Shown: piece by piece, positions 41,440-51,902 of the stretch
Position numbering within the stretch: the stretch's first letter is position 1
How the letters are laid out: the number at the start of each line of letters is the position of its first letter
Origin: Hetaerina americana
Taxonomy: Eukaryota; Arthropoda; Insecta; Odonata; Calopterygidae
Direction: 5' to 3'
DNA length: 64,000 nt
Assembly (NCBI GenBank): GCA_022747635.1
Contig: JAKTNV010000003.1
Coordinates: 49,829,475 to 49,893,474 of the forward strand
Translations under genes and position numbers: made by a program
The notes under the pieces: model-generated
The model's database searches: none
The model's input: only the letters and a program-made list of their open reading frames with translations
What the model was told of the DNA's origin: nothing

Positions 41440-42164
41440 GATTCGGTGCGCTGAGAATCAATATTAATAAAACAAATGTTATGCGATTTTCTAGAAAGAA
41501 AAAGGCCAAGCTTAACATTAAAATAGGAGGGCAAAAACTAGAGCAGGTAGAACAGTTTACGTATCTCGGTAGTGTTTTGGACCAACACGGTCAAAGTAGT
41601 AGGGACGTAAGGAGAAGAATTGCGCTAGGCAAAGAGGCTTTCACAAGGAGGAGGGAGTTGATGACAGGGACGTTGAGTAGGGATGTTAAGAAAAGACTCT
41701 TAAAAACTTTGATATGGAGCGTAGCTATGTACGGTGCGGAAACGTGGTCATTGAAGCAGGAGGATAGACGTAGATTGGAGGCTTTTGAAATGTGGGTGTG
41801 GAGAGGAATGGAGAAGGTGAAATGGACAGAGAAGAAAACAAATGAGGAAGTACTTGGTATGGTGGGCGAAGAGAGGGGTTTGTTGGGAGCAATCCTATTG
41901 AGGCAGGAAAAGTAGATGAAGGGGGTGTTGACCGGCAGTGGGATGTTGAAGACTGTGATAGAGGGCAGAATGTTGAGCAAAAGAGGAAAGGGAAGGAACA
42001 GGATAGGGATGTTGGACGGGATGAAGGGAGGAAGAAAGTACTCAGAGATGAAGAGGGACCTGATATAGAGTAGAATGATGGATTTTGTGTTTTGTTAGGA
42101 GTAATAAAATATTTGTTTGGTAGTTGTGTCCATCCAAAAACCTACCTTAACCGGTAGATTACCT
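41440..42164 (+). pseudogene. 5'-truncated non-LTR retrotransposon, C-terminal part of ORF2-like polyprotein
   Basis: The translation (about 41451-42068) matches the region following the catalytic motif in arthropod LINE polyproteins. It shows LRININKTNVMRFSRKK, FTYLGSVLD, an RRRIALGKEAF block, KRLLKTLIWSVAMYGAETW and RRLEAFEMWVWRGMEKVKW, then TNEEVL. A TAG at 41913-41915 interrupts the frame. The same frame stays open and family-like after it (LKTVIEG, RGKGRNRIGMLDGMK) until TAG at 42066-42068. No polymerase catalytic motif remains, so this is the usual 5'-truncated 3' end. About 100 bp of 3' untranslated sequence follow and run into the (TA)n array at 42165. Clade assignment (jockey/CR1/RTE-like) is uncertain. 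Confidence 0.88.
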
Positions 42165-42176
42165 TATATATATGTG

Positions 42177-42270
<94 letters not shown>

Positions 42271-42279
42271 CACACACAC
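42165..42279. repeat. (TA)n microsatellite shared by converging retroelement tails
   Basis: A near-pure (TA)n array is flanked on the left by TATATGTGTGAATATA and on the right by ATATTCACACACAC, so the flanks are reverse complements of each other. The left flank joins the 3' end of the plus-strand LINE. The right flank joins the 3' end of a minus-strand SINE. Confidence 0.95.
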
Positions 42280-42491
42280 GCGCATTCAAAGACGAAAACC
42301 AGCCAAATATTTAACACATTCATTCACATGGATACAGGTGTAAGAAAAAGGGATAGGAACACATTAAAAACGAGCACAGGAATGGTGGGTAAGTTGAAAT
42401 TTAGCAGGCCACAAGCGCAAAAAGTTTCCTTTTCCGGGAACTTGGGATCTTCGTCTTGCCGGGTCAATGTTCTAACCATTGAGTTATCGAA
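42280..42491 (-). mobile_element. tRNA-derived SINE, minus strand
   Basis: On the minus strand the head (42491 down to about 42424) reads TTCGATAACTCAATGGTTAG, a good box-A-like start. It continues into a degenerate anticodon arm with CCGGCAA loop and AGATCCC, then a damaged box B (AAGTTCCCGG in place of GGTTCGA). A body of about 140 bp follows and ends in GTGTGTGTGAA plus the (TA)n array. The order head, body and simple-repeat tail is that of a SINE. It is probably transcriptionally dead because box B is broken. The family is not identified. Confidence 0.6.
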
Positions 42492-42610
42492 TAAATGTAT
42501 ATCCTAACTCCCTAACGCCATCTCCTGGCCAAATAATCGGCCAATGGTTGCATAAACGGCCCACAGATTTTAGTATAATTTACGTATCCACTGGTATCGG
42601 AAAAAAATTA
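42492..42610. other. Short non-coding spacer
   Basis: It contains A7 at 42601-42607, which read on the minus strand is a T7 run after the tRNA-like sequence. Confidence 0.4.
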
Positions 42611-42681
42611 TTCTGGATCCAAGAATCGAACTCGGGCCTCCCGGGTGAGAGCCGGGTAGCCTAACCACCAGATAATAGAGA
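42611..42681 (-). tRNA. tRNA-Glu(CTC)-like pseudogene (or SINE head)
   Basis: On the minus strand this 71-nt segment aligns position by position with eukaryotic tRNA-Glu. A GGTGGTTAGGCTACC D region is followed by an anticodon arm CCCGG-CTCTCAC-CCGGG with CTC in the loop. Variable AGGCC and a T arm CCGAG-TTCGATT-CTTGG come next. The D stem does not pair and the acceptor stem pairs at only about five of seven positions. A T7 Pol III terminator lies four bases past the end. The intact anticodon and T arms suggest fairly recent origin. A functional tRNA is unlikely, and the head of a SINE is the alternative. Confidence 0.6.
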
Positions 42682-44785
42682 GGATGCCAACGAGGTTAGT
42701 CGAGCATACAGACTGGAATAAAAGGGAAGAACTATACGAAGAAAGTCGCTGAGAGAAATTCGAGAAAGGCGGAATTATGAATATAATAGATAATGAGAGG
42801 TAGAGGAATGCTTCCGCACCGTAACTATAGCTATTCATATCAATTATTTATTAAAATTAAATTTCTGACCTTTTCATGCCTTACGCTTTGAATGACCATT
42901 TTTCCTAATTGAACGGAAAATTAAATTTATAAGGAGTAGAAAGATATAACAGCTTTAGTGTAATTTTCAAGGAATTCCGAAAGATTATTTTACACGCTTT
43001 CAGTATCCAAAACTACTATTCTTAATTTACAACTGTGATCTTTAAGAATCAGTACCCAGAAATTAAATTGCATATTTTTAAGTCAATTAACAACACACTC
43101 ACTTTCTGAATATGTTAATAGAACCAGAAAAAGTAAATTTAAAGCAATCAAGTACACGGCAAGAACTTATTTCCCCTGGTTTTCGAAAATTTTATTCCAC
43201 CCGAAGCCTGGGGACATTTTAATTAGTCTCCGCTTGAGTGTACAATGCCTCATCCGGGAAAAATTAATGTCTCTTTGGGAAGGAAAACCGAAGCAGTTTA
43301 ACATTTTAATGTACTCAATATTCATAAGGGAATACCCGATAATTCGCTCCGAAAAGAAAGGGAGCGATAACTTAAAAATTAAAGTTCTGCCTGTTATTTA
43401 TTTATGCTTTATTATAACATAGCGCAAGGCGTAATATGAAACAGAATATTAGATTATGCCAAAAATAGTTTTTAAAGGAAAAAAGCAAAGCATTATGAAC
43501 AAGTTCCAAAGCTAAACGTAATATACATCCATCCGTAGTATTTAAATTTTATGCATTCAATAAAATACGAGAGAATAACATCAACAGTTGCTATGTGCAA
43601 CTGTTATTACTAATTATATATTCATGAATGTCCAAACTGTGAAAAGAAGAAACCCTTTTCATGGAATATCACATATTAGCTATCTATTTTATTTCAAAAT
43701 CATTTAGAACATAATTTTTAATAATATGAAATTTTTCATCATAAGGTTAAGGTTCATGACATTTCATCAAACATTTAAGTAACATGACGTTCCTGTACGG
43801 CATCCATAGCTTTCGCCGTATAGATAGGGAAAAATAGATGCTTTACATGTTTATTGTTTTCTGTTTAAGCTAAAAAGCAGAGAGTTTCCGTGGACATTAA
43901 AACAGAACAAGATCACAAAGACGGCAGTCTAAATTTGGACTAACGCAGCCATTAAGAGTTATTGCACTAAATAGACATAATGCACCTGGACACGCCATTA
44001 AGAACCTTGAATCCATAGTATCGATTTCAATAGGACCTAGAAAAACCTCCCTCGACGAACGGATATGTATTCAACAACGATAATTTGATATTATTCTACG
44101 ATTGTTTTTGTATGATCAGTTCTCGCGACACTGCGCCAAACTAATTGTAAGTTTTGCGTGATCGATATGATTTCTGGGAAATGGAAATTCGCTCTCCAAG
44201 AGGAGGCCCGGGCAAATGAGGATCTCTCGAATCACGGAGCAATTATTGAATTACAAAAGGTCTTCATGTGAATAAGGTGTAAACTCTGTAATCTCTTACC
44301 TCATCGCAACGTTAAAAGTCTTCCTTTGTTTAGATACCATCGGCTTCATGCAGCGGTATAAAAGAAGTAAGAGCATTTTTCGCGCTTGTAGAGACCGATA
44401 TTCAATGCTACTAAAAGCCTAAATTTTTTATTGTTTAACTTTTCTGAAACCGTCTTAATAGAAGAAATTTATCAACCTTGTTACAAAAAACGTTTTCTTT
44501 ACAAACTACGCATTTTAAAGCTCGGACGTTGAATTTAATTAAAATATCAAATGCTAGACTACGGGTAAGCGTCATCATTATGAAATACCTTAACGATAAG
44601 AAGTCGAACAAATTCGGTAGGGTTAAGAACTCAGCCAAAATATTCAAACTATCAAGGGAACGTCCTGAGATTAAAGAAAGAAAAAAGGTAAAAGTTTACA
44701 GCATACATGATATTAGGCAATATTATTTTGAGCAATGGCAACATTTTAAATTGCATTTATCAAATCTTGCCTACATTAAATGATT
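42682..44785. other. Non-coding A+T-rich DNA
   Basis: Nothing recognised apart from an 8-bp perfect hairpin: AACAGTTG at 43583-43590 pairs with CAACTGTT at 43598-43605 across a 7-nt loop. Confidence 0.4.
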
Positions 44786-45850
44786 CATTTGAGTCATTGT
44801 AAAAATATTATAAGAATACACGAGTCGCTTAGTAAGTCCTTTGCAAAAATTGAAGAGTATATTATTTTGGGTAGATATTTTTTTTGTTGTTCAACATTAT
44901 CTTCTTTAAATTTGAAAAATGTTTCCCAGAGTTTCTTTGACTTTTCTAAGCTGTCCACAAAGTTGGATTTCGTAAAGTTCTGAAAATATGTATCTGCGTT
45001 GGCGACGACTTCCTCGTTCGTCGTTTTCCGCCGAGCCATTTTTTTCGGTTGTTAAGTTTCGGAATAAAAAAAGTCACTGGGGGTCAAATCTAATGAATTC
45101 GGTAGACGTTATGACTTGTTTGGACGTTGCATTCGAAATTTGATTCCAAAATTTTCGCCATCAAAATTAAGCAGGATTGCATTCGTGAACTGTCTTGATG
45201 GTAGACATTTTTTTCTTTGCTAAATGAGTATGTTTTTTTCTTGATTTCTTGGCACAACAGGTGCATTGATGACGTATAATACCCTTCAGAGCTAGATGTC
45301 TTTAGAAACCCATTGTTTCGACAAGTCCTTTGTCTCTAGAGTGTAGTTGTGTATCCATGTTTAGTTCACAGTTAATTATTGGCACAAAATCTTGTCAGAA
45401 TTACGACGGAAATGCGCCAAACCAGTCTCCGATTCTAATACGATTTCGTTCATTTTCAACCGATAGCAAATGCGAAACCCATCATACCGAGATTTTCTCG
45501 CACCTAATTTTCCGTGAAAACTGAAAACGCCGTTCCTCGTAATGCCTCTGCAAGTGGCCTTAAATATTTCGCGAACTTTTCATTTCTCAATCACTCAAAA
45601 GCATGCCGTGTATTTTGCCAAATATTTCGGAGGAAATTACTTCTACGTCCCGAACGATATTCTCCATTTGTGTAAATACGGCTACTCTAAAAGTCATTTA
45701 CCCATTCATTAACATTCACAAACAAATAAGCAAATGTAGTAGATCCAGCTCGGCTTTGTTCTCTTTCGGTGTTGAGCCTATTGAATAGAAGTGTTCAATC
45801 AACGCACGAAACTCCTTTTTTCTATTTTCTTAAATGATGGAAGTTTGTTG
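44786..45850 (-). pseudogene. Mariner transposase, nearly full length but inactivated, minus strand
   Basis: Reading the minus strand from about 45850, the translation, spread over shifting frames, follows the whole mariner transposase. It shows EFRALIEHFY and GSTPKENKAELD (helix-turn-helix start), a KIHGML-like block, TWIHNYTLETKDLSKQWVSK (about 45296-45360), HQDSS (about 45186-45200), LDLTPSDFF (about 45066-45092) and the C-terminal TTNEEVVANADTYF (about 44985-45027). The first catalytic Asp is replaced by Asn (45364-45366) and the next codon, normally Glu, is TAA (45361-45363). The second and third Asp (in HQD and PSD) remain. Multiple frameshifts are present. I could not find convincing terminal inverted repeats. 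The length of about 1.06 kb agrees with an intact mariner gene of about 350 codons. Confidence 0.88.
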
Positions 45851-47860
45851 CTTTAATCGACTTTGAAAATGAAACCACGCGACGTTTATACTAAAACTTT
45901 AAAGGCATTTCGGAGACAGATGAGGCTTACTAGAAGCAAACCTTTTCTGATAATGCGAGCGCCATTTCTCCGATCTTCTTAGGACTTACTGAAGGTCCCA
46001 CGTACTGACTATTAGCTCTATAGCTTATATTAGCCGATCGTAAAACAAATATAATCAAAACCATGAATACCATTCCTATAGCTATAAATATATGGGGGAA
46101 AAATCAAGGGCGCATTTAATTTCTCAGGAAAATTTCTTACCCTTAGCAAAGAATTCCCCGTACTATTGAACAATATCTATGTTATCATGGGCCACCGAAG
46201 ATTCAGAACAGGTTGCTCGGTGAATTACGAGAATAAATCCAAAAATCCATGAAGTTACCTTAAAAACCACTCTAGGCAAAATTCGAGCCTACGATATTTG
46301 GATGGTTGGAGGGCGCGCTTTGACATAGTTGACGTGAACAAATCCCGAATCAACCGATTATCCTAACAACAACATTCCATTCAAAGTAACACAATTTCTA
46401 TTTTACTCGTATCTGTCCTCGCGTTTAGGTAACCGAAAATGGCTTCATCTTACTCCAAACTATTTACTTCAAATAAAACTAGCAACTCAATGCAGAAACA
46501 AAAGTAAGACAGACCACCGAATATGAAAATAACGTTTACGACGAATATAGTCAGACCCGGGTTATCTATTCCGAAGCCAAGCTATTAAGACTTGCAAATG
46601 TTGCCAGTGACTAAATGCATCCCTGGCTTGAAAAGTGGGGAATGCTATTCTCTCAAGAATATTAATGAGACATCGGTTGAGAGTGAATATTACATGAAAA
46701 TGAGTCTATTTAAGGGACCGGAGCAAAAAATAAAATGTTGCTGAAAGAAAATCGCAATCGATAAACATTACCCCTTGTGGAGTACTCAAATTAAACTAAA
46801 TGGATAATCTCTATATTTAAGCCAATTGAAATTATTATAGGACCCAAATTATACACACAAAAAAGCTGTTGAAGGATTAGTAGAAGTCATCCGTTGATAT
46901 TTATTCTCTTCAATTTGTCACGTTTAATAATATATTGTACTAAACTTAATCATAATTGGTGTTCATACGGCATGCATCACTGCATAAATATATTTTCCAA
47001 TAACTTCAACACAGGCTTCTTAACGGGCCAAAATTTAAATGAATCAACGGCAGTTTCGTTAAGTGGCTTTTTAATAAACTTAGCTCGGAAACTATTAAGG
47101 AAGTGAACACCTCCACCGGCGCCGCAAGCGTGGGCGCACTGCAGTCATCCATGCATCATAAATGATGAAAATGCGGAGACATCTTAGGTGATAAACAACT
47201 TAATTGGTGACTAATTACTAAGTGCTGCGTAGGAGAAATGATTATCGACAAATTAATAGCTTTGAAAGTCATTTTAAATCAACAGATTTTACCTGACAAT
47301 TCACTATCCTAATAGATAATGACGAATGGAAGAATTAGAAAAAACGAAAACATTGAAAATTTAACTAACGTGGAGTTAAACAAGAAATGGGTTGAGGTAG
47401 TAAAAATATCTAGGTAACGTAAGCACAGGAATCGAAATCATACCCATTAAAATGTTCGGGATGCTAGTAAGAAAATTACTGTTCTAGATCAAATATGAAG
47501 TCTCACTTAGAGGACAATGGGCGTTTTAACTAATCATTCTGTTACAAGGAAAAACGAATTGATTGAAGTGAAGAAGCAATGCCGATGTTTAATTAATCTT
47601 TAACATATGTCCTATTATAATGGGTGAACTCCCTCAACATGCACGTCCTTGAATAATTTTCACTGGAAACACACGTCGTCGACTACAATTCGGTATCTCC
47701 TGGACGAAAGTAGCACGAAGTACCAAGTAGTAGCCCCAAGCAGTGAGGGGAAAATGCCAAGAATCCCTCATTCAAATTCGTCATCGACGCCATGAAACCC
47801 GCAAAAAGGCTCACTGAGTGCGGCTTAAGAGATACAGCAAACGGCTTCGGATAATAGACG
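45851..47860. other. Non-coding A+T-rich DNA
   Basis: Probably includes the mariner 5' flank at its left. Nothing else recognised. Confidence 0.4.
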
Positions 47861-48100
47861 TTAACTCCAACGCGGAACGACTCTCGGGCAGAACGGGAGG
47901 ACATCGGGCGGTAAAGGGCTGCGCGCTTCCGCCATTCGTCTCTCCCTCCCGCCGGCCTAGTTTATCACCGCGTCAGCGGGGCGCGGGGGCAGACACGAAG
48001 AGCACACGCATGGAGAACAAAAAAAAACTAGTCAGCCAATCCTTCTACCGGGAATCGTGCATCGTGCCACGAGGACTCGTTAATGTTCGGGAGCACTTTT
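47861..48100. other. GC- and CpG-rich patch
   Basis: A conspicuously GC-rich segment (about 47865-48000) in A+T-rich surroundings, with several CGCG/GCGG words. An open 94-codon + frame (47818-48102) crosses it without a recognised domain. I have no evidence for a promoter. Confidence 0.35.
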
Positions 48101-48840
48101 AGCACGCGCAAAAAATGAAACGGTGCACACTCTCTCACCCTACCCACGAGCTTCGTCCACTCTCCAGATTCCTCCCTCCCTCACCATCCCTCCTACCTAC
48201 AAATAACATTGCCAAAAAAAATAAAAGTCCTCCCCGTCGGCCCCCACGGGGAAGTCTTGCGTGGAACGGTTCACCATCACGGACGGCAATGGTGAGAGAG
48301 ATAAATGGAGTGAGGGAGAGACGGGAACGTGTGCGATAGGTAAGTGGAAGAGAGAAGGAGGAGTCAGGGAGACAGAGGAAGGGAGAGAACGAGGGGGCGG
48401 ACGTCGGCGGAAAAAAAAGAAATCCCCTACCGCACAGGCATTATTCTCCCCTGGCGGCCTCTATGACGCGAGGCACGCGAAATGACCGCCGTCGGAGTCT
48501 TGTTTCTCGTTTCATTATTCTTTACAACATCCGTCGGAGGAGGAGGAGAGAAGAAGAAAGGCCGCAAGGGTAAACGACTGCTGGCGGGAGAATCAATCTC
48601 CCGGACGACGGAGTGAGGGAATGAGGTTTAGGGTTAGGTGGCCCGAGAGAGAGAGAGGAGACCTTCGGGCGCGGATGGGAGAGACACATGGTGAGGACAC
48701 ATAACGGGTGCGGGGGGTAACGCGACGCGGTCGAAACAGGGGCGTTTTTCGGTGGGCAGCAGCTGCCTCGAATACTCGGTGTCGTCACGGCAGCAAGGGT
48801 AGGTGGCAGGGAGGGATATTGGGGAGGGAAATTTGACAGC
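48101..48840. repeat. Pyrimidine then purine-rich blocks
   Basis: The + strand is pyrimidine-leaning at about 48125-48260, purine-rich at about 48285-48425 and again at about 48530-48720. Frames across it are low-complexity. Confidence 0.5.
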
Positions 48841-49410
48841 TCGTTGTTTTAAAGAAATTGGAAGGCGATGACAAAAAAATTAATTATGCCATGAATAACC
48901 TTTGAACTCAAACTAAAATTTGCAATACGACTTTCACATAAAAATCCCAATATCAAGCTTTAATTACGCATGGTGACCATGGAAAAAAAACTCATTTTAA
49001 TTTTAAAATTTTCAGATTGGATGGGCGGGACTGATTCAAATGAAGGCAGAGTAAACTTTCATTAAAACATTTCAGTAGCTGCGGAATCCAAACCTCTGGA
49101 ATGACCGAGATCGTTCCGTCGGCTTACGCTTGAACCTGCCTATATCGAGGGTTTGCAGGAGCTTCCTTACAACATAAATTCAATGCAGCTCGTATTACCA
49201 CTCAGAAGACAATTATTAAATAGTACTGCCTACCTTAAAAGTGTTCTCATAGGGGAGCGGACCAAAGAGCTTAACATGCAAGTCAAGATTTGGTTTCTAG
49301 TATATCCCGAACCCAAAAACCCATCACGCAAATCCTATTACATCAAATGAATGCTTAATTATTATAATCAGGTGCAATCATAATTAAAAATTCCTCTATA
49401 TGAATTAAAG
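48841..49410. other. Non-coding A+T-rich DNA left of the PLE insertion
   Basis: Nothing recognised. Confidence 0.4.
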
Positions 49411-49423
49411 TATGAAGGGTAAT
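49411..49423 (+). repeat. Target-site duplication, left copy (13 bp)
   Basis: TATGAAGGGTAAT immediately precedes the Penelope-like composite and is repeated exactly at 51995-52007 immediately after it, in the same orientation. This is the expected footprint of one insertion of the entire head-to-head unit. Confidence 0.9.
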
Positions 49424-49469
49424 TTTTTTTGTTGTCTCAGGCGTAACTTTGTGGAATTTGCATAACATA
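49424..49469 (-). other. One-sided 46-bp PLE terminal extension
   Basis: The sequence lies between the left target duplication and the start of the mirrored arm. It has no counterpart at the right end, where the arm abuts the target duplication directly. Read in the sense of the minus copy it ends in an A-run (ACAACAAAAAAA). A short one-sided extension next to the pseudo-LTR is a described property of Penelope insertions. Four bases (CATA/TATG) at the arm boundary are ambiguous with the target duplication. Confidence 0.8.
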
Positions 49470-49528
49470 TTGAAATGTAATGAAATAATTGACTTTGTAA
49501 TTCCACACACTTTATTTAAAAAACACAC

Positions 49529-49561
49529 GACCCAGGTTTCGACGTTGAACGTCATCATCAG
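49529..49561 (-). ncRNA. Hammerhead ribozyme-like motif, minus-strand PLE copy
   Basis: This is the exact mirror of the motif at 51903-51935. The minus strand reads CTGATGA (complement of 49555-49561), a 4-bp stem II with a 5-nt loop, GAAA, then a minimal 3-bp stem III ending in GTC. The predicted cleavage is between 49529 and 49528 of the minus-strand transcript. See the plus-strand copy for details. Confidence 0.8.
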
Positions 49562-49694
49562 GTGGTCCTCATAGAAGCACGCTGGCTATATATACCTTCT
49601 GATCATAGGAGGGGGGGGTTGGTCAGAGAGGGAGGTCGGAGGGGTAAAAAAGGTTACAATGTAGCTGGGAAGAAAAGAGAATTACATTTTTGAT

Positions 49695-50564
49695 TTAGAA
49701 GAGTGGTAGGTCTAGGAGTGGGGAGTGGGAGGGATACAAAATTTCGTTGGCAAGATCATCTTTCCAACGGACACATTTCAAAATTTCTAACTGCTCCAAA
49801 GCATCGAGCCTTTGACCTTTTTCTTCAAAATGAATAATTTTTGTCACAAAGTCACTTTTGTGATCACTTTCGATGAGGTGTTTTGCAAAGAGGGATGTTA
49901 TGTTCTTATTTTTTACACATGTTTGGTGTTCTTTAATCCTTTCTTTAAATTTCCGTCCTGTTTGTCCAATATACTTTGTGCTACAATCCGAGCACTTTAA
50001 CTCATACACTCCACTCCTCTCGTTTTCGGGGACTTTGTCTTTAGTGTGAGAGATCAGGTTCTTAAGGCATGAACGACTGTAAAAGGCACATTTAATTTTT
50101 TCTTTAGGTAAACTTTTAATTACTTTTTGAGAAATAGTCCCAAGATATAGTATTCTCCGCCATTTGGCAGTGGGATCTTTTACATGTTCGGGGTTGTAAA
50201 TGTGGCTTAAGGCTATTTTTGTAAGTTTATTCCGGTAAAGTTTATTTATTAGATCTTCTGAATACCCATTGTTTACTGCTAACGTTTTAATTACATTAAG
50301 TTCCTTATTTACATTGAATTTTGACATAGGGATAGCGGTCAAACGGTGGATCATTGCATGAAATGCCGAAAGCTTTTGGGTGAAGCAATGCCTTGAAGAG
50401 GAATTAATTAATTGGTCTGTATACATTTCTTTCCTAAAAATGGAATACTGTAACCCATCTTTGTCTTTAGAAATGGATAGGTCGAGGAAATTCAGGGAAC
50501 CTTTTTCCTCTTTTTCACACGTGAATTGTACATTAGAATTGATAGAATTTAGATGTGCTAGAAA
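49695..50564 (-). CDS. PLE polyprotein, 5'-truncated: RT C-terminus and GIY-YIG endonuclease
   Basis: This open frame runs from the head-to-head junction to a stop at 49695 and has no genuine start; the few codons beyond 50564 belong to the other copy. It begins in the RT thumb region (LAHLNSINSNVQ, NFLDLSISKDKDG) and lacks the YVDD catalytic core. It retains the full linker and the GIY-YIG domain with GVY, the KCSDC Cys pair, KYIGQTGRKF and RIKEH. The protein is residue-for-residue identical to the corresponding part of the plus copy. It is a copy fragment unlikely to be expressed as such. Confidence 0.92.
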   Translation of the reverse strand, partial: FLAHLNSINSNVQFTCEKEEKGSLNFLDLSISKDKDGLQYSIFRKEMYTDQLINSSSRHCFTQKLSAFHAMIHRLTAIPMSKFNVNKELNVIKTLAVNNGYSEDLINKLYRNKLTKIALSHIYNPEHVKDPTAKWRRILYLGTISQKVIKSLPKEKIKCAFYSRSCLKNLISHTKDKVPENERSGVYELKCSDCSTKYIGQTGRKFKERIKEHQTCVKNKNITSLFAKHLIESDHKSDFVTKIIHFEEKGQRLDALEQLEILKCVRWKDDLANEILYPSHSPLLDLPLF

Positions 50565-50899
50565 CCACCAACGTGCCACCCATGGAAGCGGTGAACCTTG
50601 CCGAAGACATCCTCATCCGGAAATCCATCCCAATTCCAGTTATAAGTGAACTTTGTGCATTACTTAAGACGTGTGTTTCCCAAAATTATTTCATTTTTAA
50701 TGGTACCTATTTCCAACAACCCAATGGTTTAGCCATGGGCTCGCCCTTGTCCCCACTCCTGGCCGATATGTATATGGACAATTTTGAAAAAGTTTTGTTC
50801 TCCTCAGCCTACCCTCTCATTAATAATGTATTTTGTTGGTTAAGATATGTAGACGATGTCTTCTGTGTGTGGACAGGTTCTGATAGGCAACTAGATCAG
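50565..50899 (+). other. Unpaired centre of the PLE palindrome
   Basis: These 335 bp are present only in the plus copy and would form the loop if the arms paired. They encode RT blocks from the TNVP motif through GLAMGSPLSP to the YVDD catalytic motif. The short junction sequence GAAACCACC at about 50561-50569 shows no untemplated bases that I can identify. Confidence 0.85.
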
Positions 50900-51769
50900 T
50901 TTCTAGCACATCTAAATTCTATCAATTCTAATGTACAATTCACGTGTGAAAAAGAGGAAAAAGGTTCCCTGAATTTCCTCGACCTATCCATTTCTAAAGA
51001 CAAAGATGGGTTACAGTATTCCATTTTTAGGAAAGAAATGTATACAGACCAATTAATTAATTCCTCTTCAAGGCATTGCTTCACCCAAAAGCTTTCGGCA
51101 TTTCATGCAATGATCCACCGTTTGACCGCTATCCCTATGTCAAAATTCAATGTAAATAAGGAACTTAATGTAATTAAAACGTTAGCAGTAAACAATGGGT
51201 ATTCAGAAGATCTAATAAATAAACTTTACCGGAATAAACTTACAAAAATAGCCTTAAGCCACATTTACAACCCCGAACATGTAAAAGATCCCACTGCCAA
51301 ATGGCGGAGAATACTATATCTTGGGACTATTTCTCAAAAAGTAATTAAAAGTTTACCTAAAGAAAAAATTAAATGTGCCTTTTACAGTCGTTCATGCCTT
51401 AAGAACCTGATCTCTCACACTAAAGACAAAGTCCCCGAAAACGAGAGGAGTGGAGTGTATGAGTTAAAGTGCTCGGATTGTAGCACAAAGTATATTGGAC
51501 AAACAGGACGGAAATTTAAAGAAAGGATTAAAGAACACCAAACATGTGTAAAAAATAAGAACATAACATCCCTCTTTGCAAAACACCTCATCGAAAGTGA
51601 TCACAAAAGTGACTTTGTGACAAAAATTATTCATTTTGAAGAAAAAGGTCAAAGGCTCGATGCTTTGGAGCAGTTAGAAATTTTGAAATGTGTCCGTTGG
51701 AAAGATGATCTTGCCAACGAAATTTTGTATCCCTCCCACTCCCCACTCCTAGACCTACCACTCTTCTAA
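50566..51769 (+). CDS. PLE polyprotein, 5'-truncated: reverse transcriptase core and GIY-YIG endonuclease
   Basis: An uninterrupted frame of about 400 codons ends at a stop at 51767-51769. An upstream GTG at 50555 is in frame, but its first codons come from the neighbouring copy, so no authentic start is present. In order (numbering from the 50555 codon): TNVPP at about 5-9, NGLAMGSPLSPLLADMY at 57-73, the catalytic YVDD at 98-101, a NFLDLSI block at 140-146, a long linker, then the GIY-YIG endonuclease. The endonuclease has GVY at 300-302, Cys306 and Cys309, YIG at 313-315, the RIKEH motif with Arg324, and a downstream Glu-rich helix (LDALEQLEIL). Intact PLE proteins are usually about twice this length, so the N-terminal half and the first RT motifs are missing. 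No internal stop or frameshift is seen. Confidence 0.95.
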
Positions 51770-51902
51770 ATCAAAAATGTAATTCTCTTTTCTTCCCAGC
51801 TACATTGTAACCTTTTTTACCCCTCCGACCTCCCTCTCTGACCAACCCCCCCCTCCTATGATCAGAAGGTATATATAGCCAGCGTGCTTCTATGAGGACC
51901 AC

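Noticed and set aside
50555..50565. GTG at 50555 as the true start of the plus-strand PLE protein
   Set aside because: These bases belong to the oppositely oriented copy; homology to PLE proteins begins only after the head-to-head junction at about 50565.
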